Positions 17,965 through 29,952 of a DNA stretch of 64,000 nt are shown in pieces. A model generated the notes under the pieces. It did not search any database. It worked only from the letters and a program-made list of their open reading frames with translations, and was not told the origin of the DNA. Where the stretch lies: NCBI RefSeq assembly GCF_036226445.1, contig NZ_CP108474.1:7130001-7194000 (forward strand), in the 5' to 3' direction. Made by a program: the position numbers and the translations under genes. Each line of letters begins with the position of its first letter. The stretch's first letter is position 1. Source of the DNA: Streptomyces sp. NBC_01255 (GTDB taxonomy: Bacteria; Actinomycetota; Actinomycetes; Streptomycetales; Streptomycetaceae).

Positions 17965-19035
17965 ATGTCGAAGCTCGGCGATCTCGGCGCCCGGCTCCAC
18001 CGCGGTGAGGTCGGTTACGACTTCATCGGCAACCGCAAGATCTGGTATGGCCTGTCCATCCTGATCACCATCACCGCCATCGTCGCCCTGGCCGTCCGCG
18101 GCCTCAACATGGGCATCGAGTTCCAGGGCGGCGCGGTCTTCACCACCCCGAAGAGCGAGGTCTCCGTCAGCCAGGCGCAGGAGTACGCGGAAGAGGCCTC
18201 GGGCCACGACGCGATCGTCCAGCAGCTCGGCAACGGCTCCCTCCGCATCCAGGTCGGCGGCCTCGACACCGCCCAGTCCGACCAGGTCCGCGAGGAGCTC
18301 GCCAAGGACCTGAACGTCCCCGAGGACAAGATCGCGGCGGAGCTCGTCGGCCCCAGCTGGGGTGAACAGATCGCCACCAAGGCCTGGACGGGTCTGGGGA
18401 TCTTCATGATCCTCGTGGTGATCTATCTGGCGATCGCCTTCGAGTGGAGAATGGCGGTCGCGGCACTCATCGCCCTCATCCACGACCTCACGATCACCGT
18501 GGGCATCTACTCACTGGTCGGCTTCGAGGTCACCGTCGGTACCGTCATCGGTCTGCTGACGATCCTCGGCTATTCGCTGTACGACACAGTCGTCGTCTTC
18601 GACTCCCTCAAGGAACAGACGAAGGACATCACGAAGCAGACCCGCTTCACCTACAGCGAGCTGGCCAACCGCTCGATCAACGGCACCCTGGTCCGTTCGA
18701 TCAACACCACCGTGGTCGCGCTGCTGCCCGTCGCCGGCCTGCTCTTCATCGGTGGCGGCGTCCTCGGCGCGGGCATGCTGAACGACATCTCGCTGTCGCT
18801 GTTCGTGGGTCTCGCCGCCGGCGCGTACTCCTCGATCTTCATCGCCACCCCGCTCGTCGCCGACCTCAAGGAGCGCGAGCCGTCGATCAAGGCGCTCAAG
18901 AAGCGCATCATGGTCAAGCGGGCCGCCGCAGCCGCCAAGGGCGAGCCGCTGGACGCCGCGGACGACCTGCCCGGCGAGGCCGCCGTCGTGGGCCCGCGCG
19001 CGAGCCGTCACGGCGCCCAGGAGCACCGCGGATGA
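17965..19035 (+). CDS. secF: Protein translocase subunit SecF
   Basis: A 356-residue partner of SecD with six predicted membrane helices. TM1 ([19 protein letters not shown]) is followed by the family signature [10 protein letters not shown] and, later, [16 protein letters not shown] and the [18 protein letters not shown] region. A basic cytoplasmic tail ends the protein. The ATG at 17965 follows GAAGGAGG and lies one base after the secD stop. The stop overlaps the apt start. Confidence 0.96.
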   Translation: MSKLGDLGARLHRGEVGYDFIGNRKIWYGLSILITITAIVALAVRGLNMGIEFQGGAVFTTPKSEVSVSQAQEYAEEASGHDAIVQQLGNGSLRIQVGGLDTAQSDQVREELAKDLNVPEDKIAAELVGPSWGEQIATKAWTGLGIFMILVVIYLAIAFEWRMAVAALIALIHDLTITVGIYSLVGFEVTVGTVIGLLTILGYSLYDTVVVFDSLKEQTKDITKQTRFTYSELANRSINGTLVRSINTTVVALLPVAGLLFIGGGVLGAGMLNDISLSLFVGLAAGAYSSIFIATPLVADLKEREPSIKALKKRIMVKRAAAAAKGEPLDAADDLPGEAAVVGPRASRHGAQEHRG

Positions 19036-19583
19036 CCACAGGAACGCAGGACGTCAACGGGCTGCTGCTCAGCCGCATCCGCGACGTCCCCGACTACCCG
19101 AAGCCGGGCGTGCTGTTCAAGGACATCACGCCGCTGCTCGCCGACCCGGAGGCCTTCACCGCCCTCACCGACGCCCTCGCCGCACTGTGCACCGCGCACG
19201 GCGCGACGAAGATCGTCGGCCTGGAGGCCCGCGGCTTCATCCTGGCCGCCCCGGTCGCCATCCGCGCGGGCCTGGGCTTCATCCCGGTCCGCAAGGCAGG
19301 CAAGCTCCCCGGGGCCACGCTCCGCCAGGCCTACGAGCTGGAGTACGGCACCGCCGAGATCGAGGTGCACGCCGAGGACCTCGCCGCGGGCGACCGCGTC
19401 ATGGTCATCGACGACGTCCTCGCCACCGGCGGCACGGCCGAGGCCTCGATCGAGCTCGTCCGCCGGGCCGGCGCCGAGGTCGCGGGTGTCGCGGTCCTTA
19501 TGGAGCTCGGCTTCCTCCCGGGCCGCGCCCGTCTGGAACCGGTCCTGAACGGCGCCCCGCTCACGGCGCTGATCACGGTCTGA
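19032..19583 (+). CDS. apt: Adenine phosphoribosyltransferase
   Basis: A 183-residue cytoplasmic salvage enzyme that makes AMP from adenine and PRPP. The PRPP-binding motif is [16 protein letters not shown], and the adenine-specific region [14 protein letters not shown] is present. The ATG overlaps the secF TGA. The order secD-secF-apt-relA is widespread in actinobacteria and links purine salvage to the (p)ppGpp enzyme next door. A strong hairpin follows. Confidence 0.96.
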   Translation: MTTGTQDVNGLLLSRIRDVPDYPKPGVLFKDITPLLADPEAFTALTDALAALCTAHGATKIVGLEARGFILAAPVAIRAGLGFIPVRKAGKLPGATLRQAYELEYGTAEIEVHAEDLAAGDRVMVIDDVLATGGTAEASIELVRRAGAEVAGVAVLMELGFLPGRARLEPVLNGAPLTALITV

Positions 19584-19622
19584 CCCCAGGGTCCGACAGC
19601 ACGGCCCACAGCAAGGCCCACA

Positions 19623-19653
19623 GGGGCGCTCCGGGGAATCCCCGGGGCGCCCC
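19623..19653 (+). terminator. Terminator after apt
   Basis: A 14-bp stem (GGGGCGCTCCGGGG, loop AAT, one T-G wobble), followed after a few bases by GCTGTTTTCC. It ends the yajC-secDF-apt unit before relA. Confidence 0.82.
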
Positions 19654-19813
19654 CGCTGTTTTCCCGGTATGTCCCCGTACGGGGCCCGAATGGAGCGCTT
19701 CCCCGGCGCCCGTGCCGTCCGCGCCCCGGGCGCGTGAGCAGGGCGGGTCGTGGCTCGATACCATGGCCTCTCCGGGCCTGACCGGGGGACCCGGAACCGC
19801 ACGAGGAGCGCTC

Positions 19814-22291
<2,478 letters not shown>

Positions 22292-22301
22292 TGACGCCCA
22301 T

Positions 22302-22340
22302 GAGGAAGGCCCCCCGGCTCGCTGCCGGGGGGCTTTCCTC
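22302..22340. terminator. Terminator between convergent relA and DUF349 genes
   Basis: A 16-bp stem (GAGGAAGGCCCCCCGG, one G-T wobble) with a 7-base loop, ending in TTTCCTC. It can serve both converging genes. Confidence 0.85.
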
Positions 22341-22360
22341 GTACGGTCACGGCTTCCGCG

Positions 22361-23590
22361 TCAGCCGCCGAACTCCTCCAGGCCCTTCATGGCCTGGTCG
22401 AGCAGGGCCTGACGGCCCTCCAGCTCACGGGCGAGCTTGTCGGCCTTGGCGTCGTTCCCGGCGGCGCGGGCCGCGTCGATCTGCTTGCGCAGCTTCTCGA
22501 CGGCGTCCTGGAGCTGACCGGTCAGACCCGCGGCACGCGCGCGTGCCTCCGGGTTCGTCCGGCGCCACTCGGCCTCCTCGGTCTCCTGGAGCGCCCGCTC
22601 CACCGTGTGCATCCGGCCCTCGACCTTCGGGCGGGCGTCACGCGGCACGTGGCCGATGGCCTCCCAGCGCTCGTTGAGGGAGCGGAAGGCCGCACGGGCC
22701 GCCTTCAGGTCCGTCACCGGCAGCAGCTTCTCGGCCTCGGTCGCGAGCTCCTCCTTGAGCTTGAGGTTCTCGGTCTGCTCCGCGTCCCGCTCGGCGAAGA
22801 CCTCGCCGCGCGCCGCGAAGAAGACGTCCTGGGCGCCGCGGAAGCGGTTCCACAGGTCGTCCTCGTGCTCGCGCTGCGCCCGGCCGGCGGCCTTCCACTC
22901 CGTCATCAGCTCGCGGTAGCGGGCCGCCGTGTTCCCCCAGTCGGTGGAGCTGGACAGCGACTCCGCCTCGGCGACCAGACGCTCCTTCGCCTTGCGGGCG
23001 TCCTCGCGCTGGGCGTCCAGCGAGGCGAAGTGGGCCTTGCGGCGCTTCGAGAACGCCGAGCGGGCGTGCGAGAAGCGGTGCCACAGCTCGTCGTCGGACT
23101 TGCGGTCCAGCCGGGGGAGACCCTTCCAGGTGTCCACGAGCGCCCGGAGCCGCTCGCCCGCGGAGCGCCACTGCTCGCTCTGGGCCAGCTCCTCGGCCTC
23201 GGTGACGAGCGCCTCCTTGGCGGCCCGCGCCTCGTCGGTCTGCTTGGCCTTCTGGGCCTTGCGCTCCTCGCGGCGCGAGTCGACCGACGCCACGAGCTTG
23301 TCCAGCCGGACGCCGAGCGCCGCCAGGTCGCCGACGGCGTGGTGCTCGTCGATCTGCTGGCGGATGTGCTCGATCGCCGTGGTGGCGTCCTTCGCCGAGA
23401 GGTCGGTGGTCCTCACACGCTTCTCGAGGAGGCCGATCTCGACCACCAAGCCCTCGTACTTGCGCTCGAAGTAGGCCAGAGCCTCCTCAGGGGTGCCGGC
23501 CTGCCACGATCCGACGACCTTCTCACCCTCGGCCGTCCGCACGTACACGGTGCCCGTCTCGTCGACGCGGCCCCACGGGTCGCTGCTCAC
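22361..23590 (-). CDS. DUF349 domain-containing protein
   Basis: A 409-residue, highly charged, largely helical protein. After a short N-terminal beta segment (WGRVDETGTVYVRTAEGEKVVG) come repeated DUF349 units of about 70 residues, each with a pattern like LxxxWKxxGRxxRxxDDxLWxRFRxAxxxF (seen around LWHRFSHARSAF and LWNRFRGAQDVF). Coiled-coil potential is strong towards the C-terminus. No enzymatic motif is present. Function is not established to my knowledge. It sits downstream of the cyclophilin gene on the same strand, about 200 bases away. Confidence 0.88.
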   Translation of the reverse strand: MSSDPWGRVDETGTVYVRTAEGEKVVGSWQAGTPEEALAYFERKYEGLVVEIGLLEKRVRTTDLSAKDATTAIEHIRQQIDEHHAVGDLAALGVRLDKLVASVDSRREERKAQKAKQTDEARAAKEALVTEAEELAQSEQWRSAGERLRALVDTWKGLPRLDRKSDDELWHRFSHARSAFSKRRKAHFASLDAQREDARKAKERLVAEAESLSSSTDWGNTAARYRELMTEWKAAGRAQREHEDDLWNRFRGAQDVFFAARGEVFAERDAEQTENLKLKEELATEAEKLLPVTDLKAARAAFRSLNERWEAIGHVPRDARPKVEGRMHTVERALQETEEAEWRRTNPEARARAAGLTGQLQDAVEKLRKQIDAARAAGNDAKADKLARELEGRQALLDQAMKGLEEFGG

Positions 23591-23790
23591 AGCGCCTCCT
23601 CACCATGATGCCGTCGCGGGGTCGTACCCCCCGGGCATCGTCCACAGTTTCCCGGCGGGCCTCGCCCGCCTTCCGCAGCGCGGCCGACAGGCCCACGCTG
23701 CACAACGCCAATCTAGGCGAACGGCGGCCCGGCTGTCCGCACTCAGCGCGACCGAAATTCCACGGTCACGCATGTGTGCGGACACCCGGC
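23591..23790 (-). promoter_or_regulatory. Intergenic region with possible DUF349 promoter and hairpin
   Basis: On the minus strand, TAGATT (plus 23710-23715) could be a -10 element for the DUF349 gene. A small perfect hairpin (GGCGGGC, loop CTC, plus 23654-23670) may terminate the upstream cyclophilin transcript or sit in the leader. Nothing else is evident. Confidence 0.3.
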
Positions 23791-24588
23791 TCACTTCTTC
23801 GTGACAGTGGCCTTCTCGATGGTGACGGGCTTCTTCGGGGCGCCGTCCGAGGCACCGTCCACGCCACCGGCCGCGGCCACGTCCTTGACTGCCTTGAGAC
23901 CGGCCGCGTCCATCGTCCCGAAGCGGGTGTACTGCGGCGGCAGCTTGCTGTCCTTGTAGACGAGGAAGAACTGCGAACCGCCCGTGCCGGGCTGTCCGGT
24001 GTTGGCCATGGCGACCGTGCCGGCCGGGTAGGTCACCTTGCCGTCCGCGCCCGCCTTGCCCAGGGCGTCCAGGTCCTCGTCCGGGATGTTGTAGCCCGGG
24101 CCGCCGGTCCCCTCGCCCGTCGGGTCGCCGCACTGGAGGACGTAGATGCCGTCGGTCGTCAGGCGGTGGCACTTGCTCCCGTCGAAGTACTTCTTCGCGG
24201 CGAGGTGGTGGAAGGAGTTCACCGTGCGCGGGGTCTTCGCCGCGTCCATCGCGATCGCGATGTCGCCCTCGTTGGTCTTGAGGGACATGGTGTACGTGCC
24301 CTTGGCGTCCACGGCCATCTTCGGCTCGGGAGCCTTCGACTCGCTCTGCGTGGGCTCCGGGGTCGGCGTGGTGGGCGAGTCGCCCGAGGCGGCGTCCGAG
24401 CCCTTCGAGTCGCCCGTCAGCGCCACCGAGGCGTACACGGCACCGCCGGCCGCCAGCACCACGGCCAGGGAGGCCGCGATGACCGTATTGCGCCGCTTCG
24501 CCTTGCGCTGCTTCTCCTCCCGCCGCTGCTGCTGCCGCACGTACTTCTCCCTGGCAAGCTGCCGCCGCCGCTGATCGCTCGTGACCAC
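23791..24588 (-). CDS. Membrane-anchored cyclophilin-type peptidyl-prolyl isomerase
   Basis: A 265-residue protein. A basic cytoplasmic N-terminus rich in Arg, Lys and Gln (about 1-35) is followed by one transmembrane helix (about 36-56, NTVIAASLAVVLAAGGAVYAS), a Ser/Pro/Thr/Glu-rich linker, and a cyclophilin domain from about residue 100. Family elements seen are FHHLAAKKYFDG, GTVAMANTGQPGTGGSQFFLVY and FGTMDAAGLKAV. The topology places the isomerase outside the cytoplasm, suggesting a role in folding exported proteins. The GTG at 24588 is chosen for an AGGAG upstream and the conserved VTSDQRRRQLAREK beginning. Confidence 0.92.
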   Translation of the reverse strand: MVTSDQRRRQLAREKYVRQQQRREEKQRKAKRRNTVIAASLAVVLAAGGAVYASVALTGDSKGSDAASGDSPTTPTPEPTQSESKAPEPKMAVDAKGTYTMSLKTNEGDIAIAMDAAKTPRTVNSFHHLAAKKYFDGSKCHRLTTDGIYVLQCGDPTGEGTGGPGYNIPDEDLDALGKAGADGKVTYPAGTVAMANTGQPGTGGSQFFLVYKDSKLPPQYTRFGTMDAAGLKAVKDVAAAGGVDGASDGAPKKPVTIEKATVTKK

Positions 24589-24651
24589 CGGGTCCGCTCC
24601 TGTCGCTCGTCTGTTCCTGCCCTGGCCGGATGTGCCCGTACCGTATACGGG

Positions 24652-24682
24652 TTGGCTGTGGAACCGGCAGCGCCGGTAGGCT
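24652..24682 (+). promoter_or_regulatory. Putative promoter of the metallo-hydrolase gene
   Basis: TTGGCT (24652-24657) and TAGGCT (24677-24682) are 19 bases apart in a divergent intergenic region. The palindrome CCGTATACGG (24641-24650) sits just upstream and could serve either direction. Confidence 0.4.
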
Positions 24683-24751
24683 CTGATCTGCCGCATTCCG
24701 TGTTTTTCACGAGTTCCGCGCCCCCGTGCCGGACGACATCTAAGGACGAAC

Positions 24752-25459
24752 GTGCTGATTGCCGGGTTCCCCGCCGGGGCCTGGGGGACCAATTGCTATC
24801 TGGTCGCCCCCGCCGCAGGCGAGGAGTGCGTGATCATCGACCCGGGCCACCAGGCCGCCCAGGGAGTCGAGGAGACGCTCAAGAAGCATCGGCTCAAGCC
24901 CGTCGCCGTCGTCCTCACCCACGGACACATCGACCACGTCGCCTCCGTCGTTCCGGTGTGCGGCGCCCATGACGTCCCCGCGTGGATCCACCCGTCCGAC
25001 CGGTACATGATGAGCGACCCGGAGAAGGCCCTCGGCCGCTCCATCGGGATGCCGCTCATGGGCGAGCTGACCGTGGGGGAGCCCGACGACGTACGGGAGC
25101 TCACCGACGGCGCCGAGCTGAAGCTCGCCGGTCTGGACTTCTCCGTCGCCCACGCGCCCGGTCATACCAAGGGGTCGGTGACCTTCAGGATGCCGGAGAC
25201 CACGGAGATCCCCTCCGTGTTCTTCTCCGGGGACCTGCTGTTCGCCGGCTCCATCGGACGCACCGACCTTCCCGGCGGTGACATGGACGAGATGCTCGCT
25301 TCGCTGGCCCGTGTGTGCCTGCCGCTCGACAACTCGACCGTGGTGCTGTCGGGACACGGTCCCCAGACGACCATCGGCCAGGAGCGCGCCACGAACCCCT
25401 ATCTGCGGGACGTGGCCGCCGGTCTCGGGAGCACGGACGCTCCCCGACGAGGAATGTGA
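24752..25459 (+). CDS. Metallo-beta-lactamase-fold hydrolase (glyoxalase II-like)
   Basis: A 235-residue cytoplasmic hydrolase. The metal-binding motif HxHxDH is complete (THGHIDH), with later ligands in [22 protein letters not shown] and a final SGHGPQT. This is the glyoxalase II/YcbL-like branch; the thioester substrate is not known. It begins with GTG and ends 10 bases before hisS, so the two are probably co-transcribed. Confidence 0.9.
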   Translation: MLIAGFPAGAWGTNCYLVAPAAGEECVIIDPGHQAAQGVEETLKKHRLKPVAVVLTHGHIDHVASVVPVCGAHDVPAWIHPSDRYMMSDPEKALGRSIGMPLMGELTVGEPDDVRELTDGAELKLAGLDFSVAHAPGHTKGSVTFRMPETTEIPSVFFSGDLLFAGSIGRTDLPGGDMDEMLASLARVCLPLDNSTVVLSGHGPQTTIGQERATNPYLRDVAAGLGSTDAPRRGM

Positions 25460-25469
25460 CGAGACTTTC

Positions 25470-26732
25470 GTGAGCACCTTTCAGGCCCCCAAGGGCACGT
25501 ACGACCTGATCCCGCCCCGCTCCGCCACGTTCCTGGCGGTCCGCGACGCGATCTCCACGCCGCTGAGGAACTCCGGCTACGGCTACATCGAGACGCCCGG
25601 TTTCGAGAACGTCGAGCTGTTCTCCCGCGGTGTCGGTGAGTCCACCGACATCGTGACCAAGGAGATGTACACCCTCACCACGAAGGGCAACGACCACCTC
25701 GCCCTCCGTCCGGAGGGCACCGCGTCCGTCCTGCGTGCGGCGCTCCAGGCCAACCTGCACAAGCAGGGCAACCTGCCGGTCAAGCTCTGGTACTCCGGCT
25801 CGTACTACCGCTACGAGCGGGCCCAGGCGGGCCGCTACCGCCACTTCTCGCAGGTCGGCGCCGAGGCGATCGGCGCCGAGGACCCGGCCCTCGACGCCGA
25901 GCTGATCATCCTCGCCGACCAGGCGTACCGCACGCTCGGCCTGCGGAACTTCCGCATCCTGCTGAACTCGCTGGGCGACAAGGAGTGCCGTCCCGTCTAC
26001 CGCGAGGCGCTCCAGAGCTTCCTGCGTGGGCTCGACCTCGACGAGGAGACCCTGCGCCGGGCGGAGATCAACCCGCTGCGCGTCCTCGACGACAAGCGCG
26101 AGTCCGTGCAGAAGCAGCTCGTCGGCGCCCCGCTGCTCGGCGACTACCTCTGCGACGCGTGCAAGGCGTACCACGAGGAGGTGCGCGCCCTGATCACCGC
26201 GGCGGGCGTGGTCTTCGAGGACGACGCCAAGCTGGTGCGCGGCCTGGACTACTACACCCGCACGACCTTCGAGTTCGTCCACGGCGGCCTCGGCTCGCAG
26301 TCGGCGGTCGGCGGCGGCGGTCGCTACGACGGCCTCTCCGAGATGATCGGCGGCCCCGCGCTGCCGTCCGTCGGCTGGGCGCTCGGGGTGGACCGCACCG
26401 TCCTCGCCCTGGAGGCGGAGGGCATCGAGCTCGATCTCCCCGCTGTCACCAGCGTCTTCGCCGTGGCCATCGGCGAGGAGGCGCGCCGGACCCTCTTCGG
26501 CAAGGTCACCGAGCTGCGCAGGGAGGGCATCTCCGCGGACTTCTCGTTCGGCGGCAAGGGCCTCAAGGGCGCCATGAAGGACGCCAACCGCTCGGGTGCC
26601 CGCCTCGCCGTCGTCGCCGGTGAGCGCGACCTCGCCGACGGCGTCGTCCAGCTCAAGGACATGGAGTCCGGCGAGCAGCAGGCCGTCGCCGTCGACGCCC
26701 TGCTGGACGCGGTACGCGCCAAGCTCGCCTGA
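25470..26732 (+). CDS. hisS: Histidyl-tRNA synthetase
   Basis: A 420-residue class II synthetase that charges tRNA(His). Motif 2 is seen in [24 protein letters not shown]. The HisRS-specific motifs are [14 protein letters not shown] and a glycine-rich GGGGRYDGL. The C-terminal anticodon-binding domain follows. The GTG at 25470 puts the conserved [13 protein letters not shown] at the N-terminus. The Gln residue in motif 2 (RHFSQVGAE) is typical. A hairpin follows the stop. Confidence 0.97.
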   Translation: MSTFQAPKGTYDLIPPRSATFLAVRDAISTPLRNSGYGYIETPGFENVELFSRGVGESTDIVTKEMYTLTTKGNDHLALRPEGTASVLRAALQANLHKQGNLPVKLWYSGSYYRYERAQAGRYRHFSQVGAEAIGAEDPALDAELIILADQAYRTLGLRNFRILLNSLGDKECRPVYREALQSFLRGLDLDEETLRRAEINPLRVLDDKRESVQKQLVGAPLLGDYLCDACKAYHEEVRALITAAGVVFEDDAKLVRGLDYYTRTTFEFVHGGLGSQSAVGGGGRYDGLSEMIGGPALPSVGWALGVDRTVLALEAEGIELDLPAVTSVFAVAIGEEARRTLFGKVTELRREGISADFSFGGKGLKGAMKDANRSGARLAVVAGERDLADGVVQLKDMESGEQQAVAVDALLDAVRAKLA

Positions 26733-26749
26733 CGGACCGTACGCACACA

Positions 26750-26784
26750 GGGCCCGGACCACGCACACGCGCTGGTCCGGGCCC
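26750..26784 (+). terminator. Terminator after hisS
   Basis: A perfect 12-bp stem (GGGCCCGGACCA) with an 11-base loop begins 17 bases after the hisS stop. Confidence 0.8.
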
Positions 26785-26896
26785 CTGCGCGTTGCCCTTA
26801 TGCCGGCCTCACTTATCCCCCGCGAACGGTGGGAGGGGTCCCCCGTACGGCAGAATGACCGTGCCCAGACGGTCCGCGAGCGAGGGAAACGGCGAC

Positions 26897-27523
26897 ATGA
26901 CGAAGGCAGCGGTGGACGAAGCCGCGTCCAGCCGGAACGACGGCGGCAGGATCGGTGCGAGCAAGGCCTTCGCCTGGCTGCTCGTGATCACCGGAGCGGC
27001 CGGTCTGCTCGCCTCCTGGGTGATCACGATCGACAAGATCAAGCTCCTTGAGGACCCGAACTTCACGCCGGGCTGCAGCCTCAACCCGATCGTCTCCTGC
27101 GGCAACATCATGAAGAGCGAGCAGGCGGCGGTCTTCGGCTTCCCGAACCCGATGCTCGGCCTCGTGACGTTCGCCATGGTCATCGCGATCGGCGTCGGCC
27201 TGCTCGCGGGCGCCCGCTACCGCCGCTGGTACTGGCTCGGCCTCAACGCCGGCACGCTGTTCGGCGTCGGCTTCTGCACCTGGCTCATGTACCAGTCGCT
27301 GTACGAGATCAACTCGCTCTGCCTGTGGTGCTGCCTGGCCTGGGTCGCCACCATCGTCATGTTCTGGTACGTGACCTCGCACAACGTCCGGAGCGGTGTC
27401 ATCCCCGCCCCCGGCGGCCTGAAGACCTTCTTCGACGAGTTCACCTGGCTCCTGCCCGTCCTGCACATCGGGATCATCGGGATGCTGATCCTGACCCGCT
27501 GGTGGGACTTCTGGACCAGCTGA
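26897..27523 (+). CDS. Vitamin K epoxide reductase (VKOR) family protein
   Basis: A 208-residue polytopic membrane protein with four to five predicted helices. It carries the VKOR redox cysteines: a loop pair CSLNPIVSC and a CxxC in LCLWCC. Bacterial VKORs reoxidise DsbA-type thiol oxidases by passing electrons to quinones, so the probable role is disulfide-bond formation in exported proteins. The ATG at 26897 precedes a short acidic cytoplasmic tail. The stop lies inside a small inverted repeat (27520-27542) immediately upstream of rarA. Confidence 0.9.
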   Translation: MTKAAVDEAASSRNDGGRIGASKAFAWLLVITGAAGLLASWVITIDKIKLLEDPNFTPGCSLNPIVSCGNIMKSEQAAVFGFPNPMLGLVTFAMVIAIGVGLLAGARYRRWYWLGLNAGTLFGVGFCTWLMYQSLYEINSLCLWCCLAWVATIVMFWYVTSHNVRSGVIPAPGGLKTFFDEFTWLLPVLHIGIIGMLILTRWWDFWTS

Positions 27524-27542
27524 CAGCGGGCGGCGCTGTCAG
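27520..27542 (+). terminator. Short hairpin at the end of the VKOR gene
   Basis: CTGACAGC and GCTGTCAG form a perfect 8-bp stem with a 7-base loop; the stop codon lies in the left arm. Confidence 0.5.
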
Positions 27543-27552
27543 TGGCGTGACC

Positions 27553-27558
27553 TAGGCT
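27553..27558 (+). promoter_or_regulatory. Putative -10 hexamer for a leaderless rarA mRNA
   Basis: TAGGCT ends 8 bases before the GTG at 27567. An ATG at 27561 would lie upstream of the expected transcription start, which favours the GTG. No clear -35 is seen. Confidence 0.4.
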
Positions 27559-27566
27559 TCATGACT

Positions 27567-28919
27567 GTGGAGCCCGACCTCTTTACCGCAGCCGCCGAAG
27601 ACCGCCAGGAGAAGGACCCGTCCAGCAGCCCGCTGGCGGTCCGGATGCGCCCGCGCACCCTCGACGAGGTGGTGGGGCAGAAGCACCTGCTCAAGCCCGG
27701 ATCGCCGCTGCGCCGACTCGTGGGCGACGGCGACGGAGGCCCCGCCGGCGCCTCCTCCGTGATCCTCTGGGGCCCGCCCGGTATCGGGAAGACCACTCTC
27801 GCGTACGTGGTCTCCAAGGCGACCAACAAGCGGTTCGTGGAGCTGTCCGCGATCACCGCGGGCGTCAAGGAGGTCCGGGCCGTCATCGACGGCGCCCGCC
27901 GTGCGGTCGGCGGCTACGGCAAGGAGACCGTCCTCTTCCTCGACGAGATCCACCGTTTCTCCAAGGCCCAGCAGGACTCTCTGCTGCCCGCCGTCGAGAA
28001 CCGCTGGGTGACGCTCATCGCGGCCACCACCGAGAACCCGTACTTCTCGATAATCTCCCCGCTCCTCTCCCGCTCGCTGCTCCTCACTCTGGAGCCGCTC
28101 ACCGACGAGGACCTGCGCGGCCTGATGGCCCGGGCGCTCACCGACGAGCGGGGGCTCTCCGGGGCCGTGTCCCTCCCGGAGGACGCCGAGGCCCACCTCC
28201 TCCGGGTCGCCGGCGGCGACGCCCGGCGCGCCCTGACCGCCCTGGAGGCGGCGGCCGGCGCCGCCCTCGCCAAGCGCGAGCCGGAGATCACGCTCCAGAC
28301 GGTCGAGGAGATCGTCGACCGCGCGGCCGTGAAGTACGACAAGGACGGCGACCAGCACTACGACGTGGCCAGCGCGCTCATCAAGTCGATCCGTGGCTCG
28401 GACGTGGACGCGGCCCTGCACTACCTGGCGCGGATGATCGAGGCGGGGGAGGACCCGCGGTTCATCGCCCGGCGCCTGATGATCTCCGCGAGCGAGGACA
28501 TCGGCCTCGCCGATCCGAACGCGCTGCCGATCGCCGTGGCAGCCGCGCAGGCCGTCGCCATGATCGGCTTCCCGGAAGCCGCGCTCACCCTGAGCCACGC
28601 CACGATCGCCCTGGCCCTGGCCCCGAAGTCGAACGCGGCGACGACCGCGATCGGCGCCGCCCTGGCGGACGTACGGAACGGCCTCGCGGGCTCGGTCCCG
28701 CCGCACCTGCGCGACGGCCACTACAAGGGCGCGGCCAAGCTCGGCCACGCCCAGGGGTACGTGTACCCGCACGACGTGCCGGGCGGCATCGCGGCCCAGC
28801 AGTACGCGCCGGACACGATCCACGGCCGCCGGTACTACGAGCCCACGCGCTACGGCGCGGAGGCGCGCTACGCGGACGTGGTGGAGCGGGTGCGGGCCCG
28901 CCTGAAGGGCGACGAGTAG
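27567..28919 (+). CDS. rarA: Replication-associated recombination protein RarA (MgsA family AAA+ ATPase)
   Basis: A 450-residue AAA+ clamp-loader-like ATPase that acts at stalled replication forks. Walker A is GPPGIGKTT, Walker B is FLDEIHRF with the family sequence [13 protein letters not shown], and sensor 1 is ATTENPYFS. The C-terminal tetramerisation domain includes [14 protein letters not shown] and a DDVPGGI-like [11 protein letters not shown] segment. I prefer the GTG at 27567, beginning EPDLF, over the ATG two codons earlier because of the -10 element at 27553-27558. Confidence 0.94.
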   Translation: MEPDLFTAAAEDRQEKDPSSSPLAVRMRPRTLDEVVGQKHLLKPGSPLRRLVGDGDGGPAGASSVILWGPPGIGKTTLAYVVSKATNKRFVELSAITAGVKEVRAVIDGARRAVGGYGKETVLFLDEIHRFSKAQQDSLLPAVENRWVTLIAATTENPYFSIISPLLSRSLLLTLEPLTDEDLRGLMARALTDERGLSGAVSLPEDAEAHLLRVAGGDARRALTALEAAAGAALAKREPEITLQTVEEIVDRAAVKYDKDGDQHYDVASALIKSIRGSDVDAALHYLARMIEAGEDPRFIARRLMISASEDIGLADPNALPIAVAAAQAVAMIGFPEAALTLSHATIALALAPKSNAATTAIGAALADVRNGLAGSVPPHLRDGHYKGAAKLGHAQGYVYPHDVPGGIAAQQYAPDTIHGRRYYEPTRYGAEARYADVVERVRARLKGDE

Positions 28920-28944
28920 CACCCGCCGTTCGAGGCCGCCGGCC

Positions 28945-28964
28945 CCGGGGCGAGGGCGCCCCGG
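28945..28964 (+). terminator. Short hairpin after rarA
   Basis: CCGGGGCG, loop AGGG, CGCCCCGG: a perfect 8-bp stem 25 bases after the rarA stop. Confidence 0.5.
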
Positions 28965-28972
28965 AGACCCGG

Positions 28973-29288
28973 TACACTGGTCGGGATTGCTGCGTCCCGT
29001 GCCCGGCTCCGGTCGGCACCACCAGAACGGGACAGTCAGCCGGAGACCCGGCCCTCGGGCGGGGTTTCCAGGAGTGTCGCGCACCTTCGAGGGTGTCGCG
29101 GGTCACCCACCACCACCCGGATCCCGGGAGCGGCGGTGGGTCGTTCGCGTGCTGCACGTATGTGCCCAGACCTGGGAGCGGCTGCCCGGCAGGTCCGTCC
29201 TGTACGGACCCGGCGGGTTTCCCGGCTGCGGATGCGACCTCCCTTAACCCTGGTGAAGCCGTTTTCGTTCAGATAGAGAGGTTGGTTC
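28973..29288 (+). promoter_or_regulatory. Structured leader upstream of rpsD
   Basis: This gene-free stretch of about 370 bases starts with a -10-like TACACT (28973-28978) and holds three successive hairpins. The first is at 29042-29069 (GGA, ACCC and GCCC pairing in order with their complements across small internal loops). The second, 29105-29141, has outer stem ACCCACC/GGTGGGT and inner CCCGG/CCGGG. The third, 29192-29210, is GGTCCGT/ACGGACC. An AGAGAGG ribosome-binding site follows. In other bacteria S4 represses its own synthesis through a structured leader, so this is a candidate regulatory RNA. I do not see a match to a named riboswitch. Confidence 0.5.
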
Positions 29289-29903
29289 ATGCCGAACCAG
29301 TCCCGTCCCAAGGTCAAGAAGTCGCGTGCGCTCGGTATCGCGCTGACCCCGAAGGCTGTCAAGTACTTCGAGGCCCGCCCCTACCCGCCGGGCGAGCACG
29401 GCCGTGGTCGCAAGCAGAACTCGGACTACAAGGTCCGTCTGCTCGAGAAGCAGCGTCTGCGCGCTCAGTACGACATCTCCGAGCGTCAGATGGCCCGCGC
29501 GTACGACCGCGCCAAGAAGGCCGAGGGCAAGACGGGCGAGGCGCTGGTCGTCGAGCTCGAGCGTCGCCTCGACGCCCTGGTCCTGCGTTCGGGCATCGCC
29601 CGCACCATCTACCAGGCCCGTCAGATGGTCGTCCACGGCCACATCCAGGTCAACGGTGGCAAGGTCGACAAGCCGTCGTTCCGCGTCCGTCCCGACGACG
29701 TCGTGATGGTCCGCGAGCGCAGCCGCACCAAGCCGCTGTTCGAGGTCGCCCGTGAGGGTGGCTTCGCCGCCGACGGTGAGACCCCGCGCTACCTGCAGGT
29801 CAACCTGAAGGCCCTGGCCTTCCGCCTCGACCGCGACCCGAACCGCAAGGAAATCCCGGTCATCTGCGACGAGCAGCTGGTCGTCGAGTACTACGCCCGC
29901 TGA
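29289..29903 (+). CDS. rpsD: 30S ribosomal protein S4
   Basis: A 204-residue primary 16S rRNA-binding protein that nucleates 30S assembly. The sequence has the actinobacterial short-N-terminus form ([22 protein letters not shown]), no zinc-binding cysteines, and the S4 RNA-binding domain ([19 protein letters not shown], followed by [20 protein letters not shown]). In many bacteria rpsD lies with rpoA; here it stands alone behind a structured leader and is followed by a nested hairpin. Confidence 0.98.
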   Translation: MPNQSRPKVKKSRALGIALTPKAVKYFEARPYPPGEHGRGRKQNSDYKVRLLEKQRLRAQYDISERQMARAYDRAKKAEGKTGEALVVELERRLDALVLRSGIARTIYQARQMVVHGHIQVNGGKVDKPSFRVRPDDVVMVRERSRTKPLFEVAREGGFAADGETPRYLQVNLKALAFRLDRDPNRKEIPVICDEQLVVEYYAR

Positions 29904-29938
29904 TCCGGGCCCCCGGCGACAGTCGGGGGACGTAGTAC
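29888..29938 (+). terminator. Nested hairpin at the end of rpsD
   Basis: An outer stem GTACTACG/CGTAGTAC (29888-29895, 29931-29938) encloses an inner CCCCCG/CGGGGG stem (29910-29915, 29924-29929). The left arm lies in the last rpsD codons. It separates rpsD from a convergent gene. Confidence 0.55.
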
Positions 29939-29952
29939 CACCCTCGCGGTGT

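Noticed and set aside
23493..23804. Possible small gene between the DUF349 and cyclophilin genes
   Set aside because: It starts inside the DUF349 coding region on the opposite strand and has no homology-like features or ribosome-binding site.
28987..29247. Possible 86-codon gene in the rpsD leader
   Set aside because: Biased Arg/Gly/Pro composition, no ribosome-binding site, and it overlaps the hairpins of the leader.
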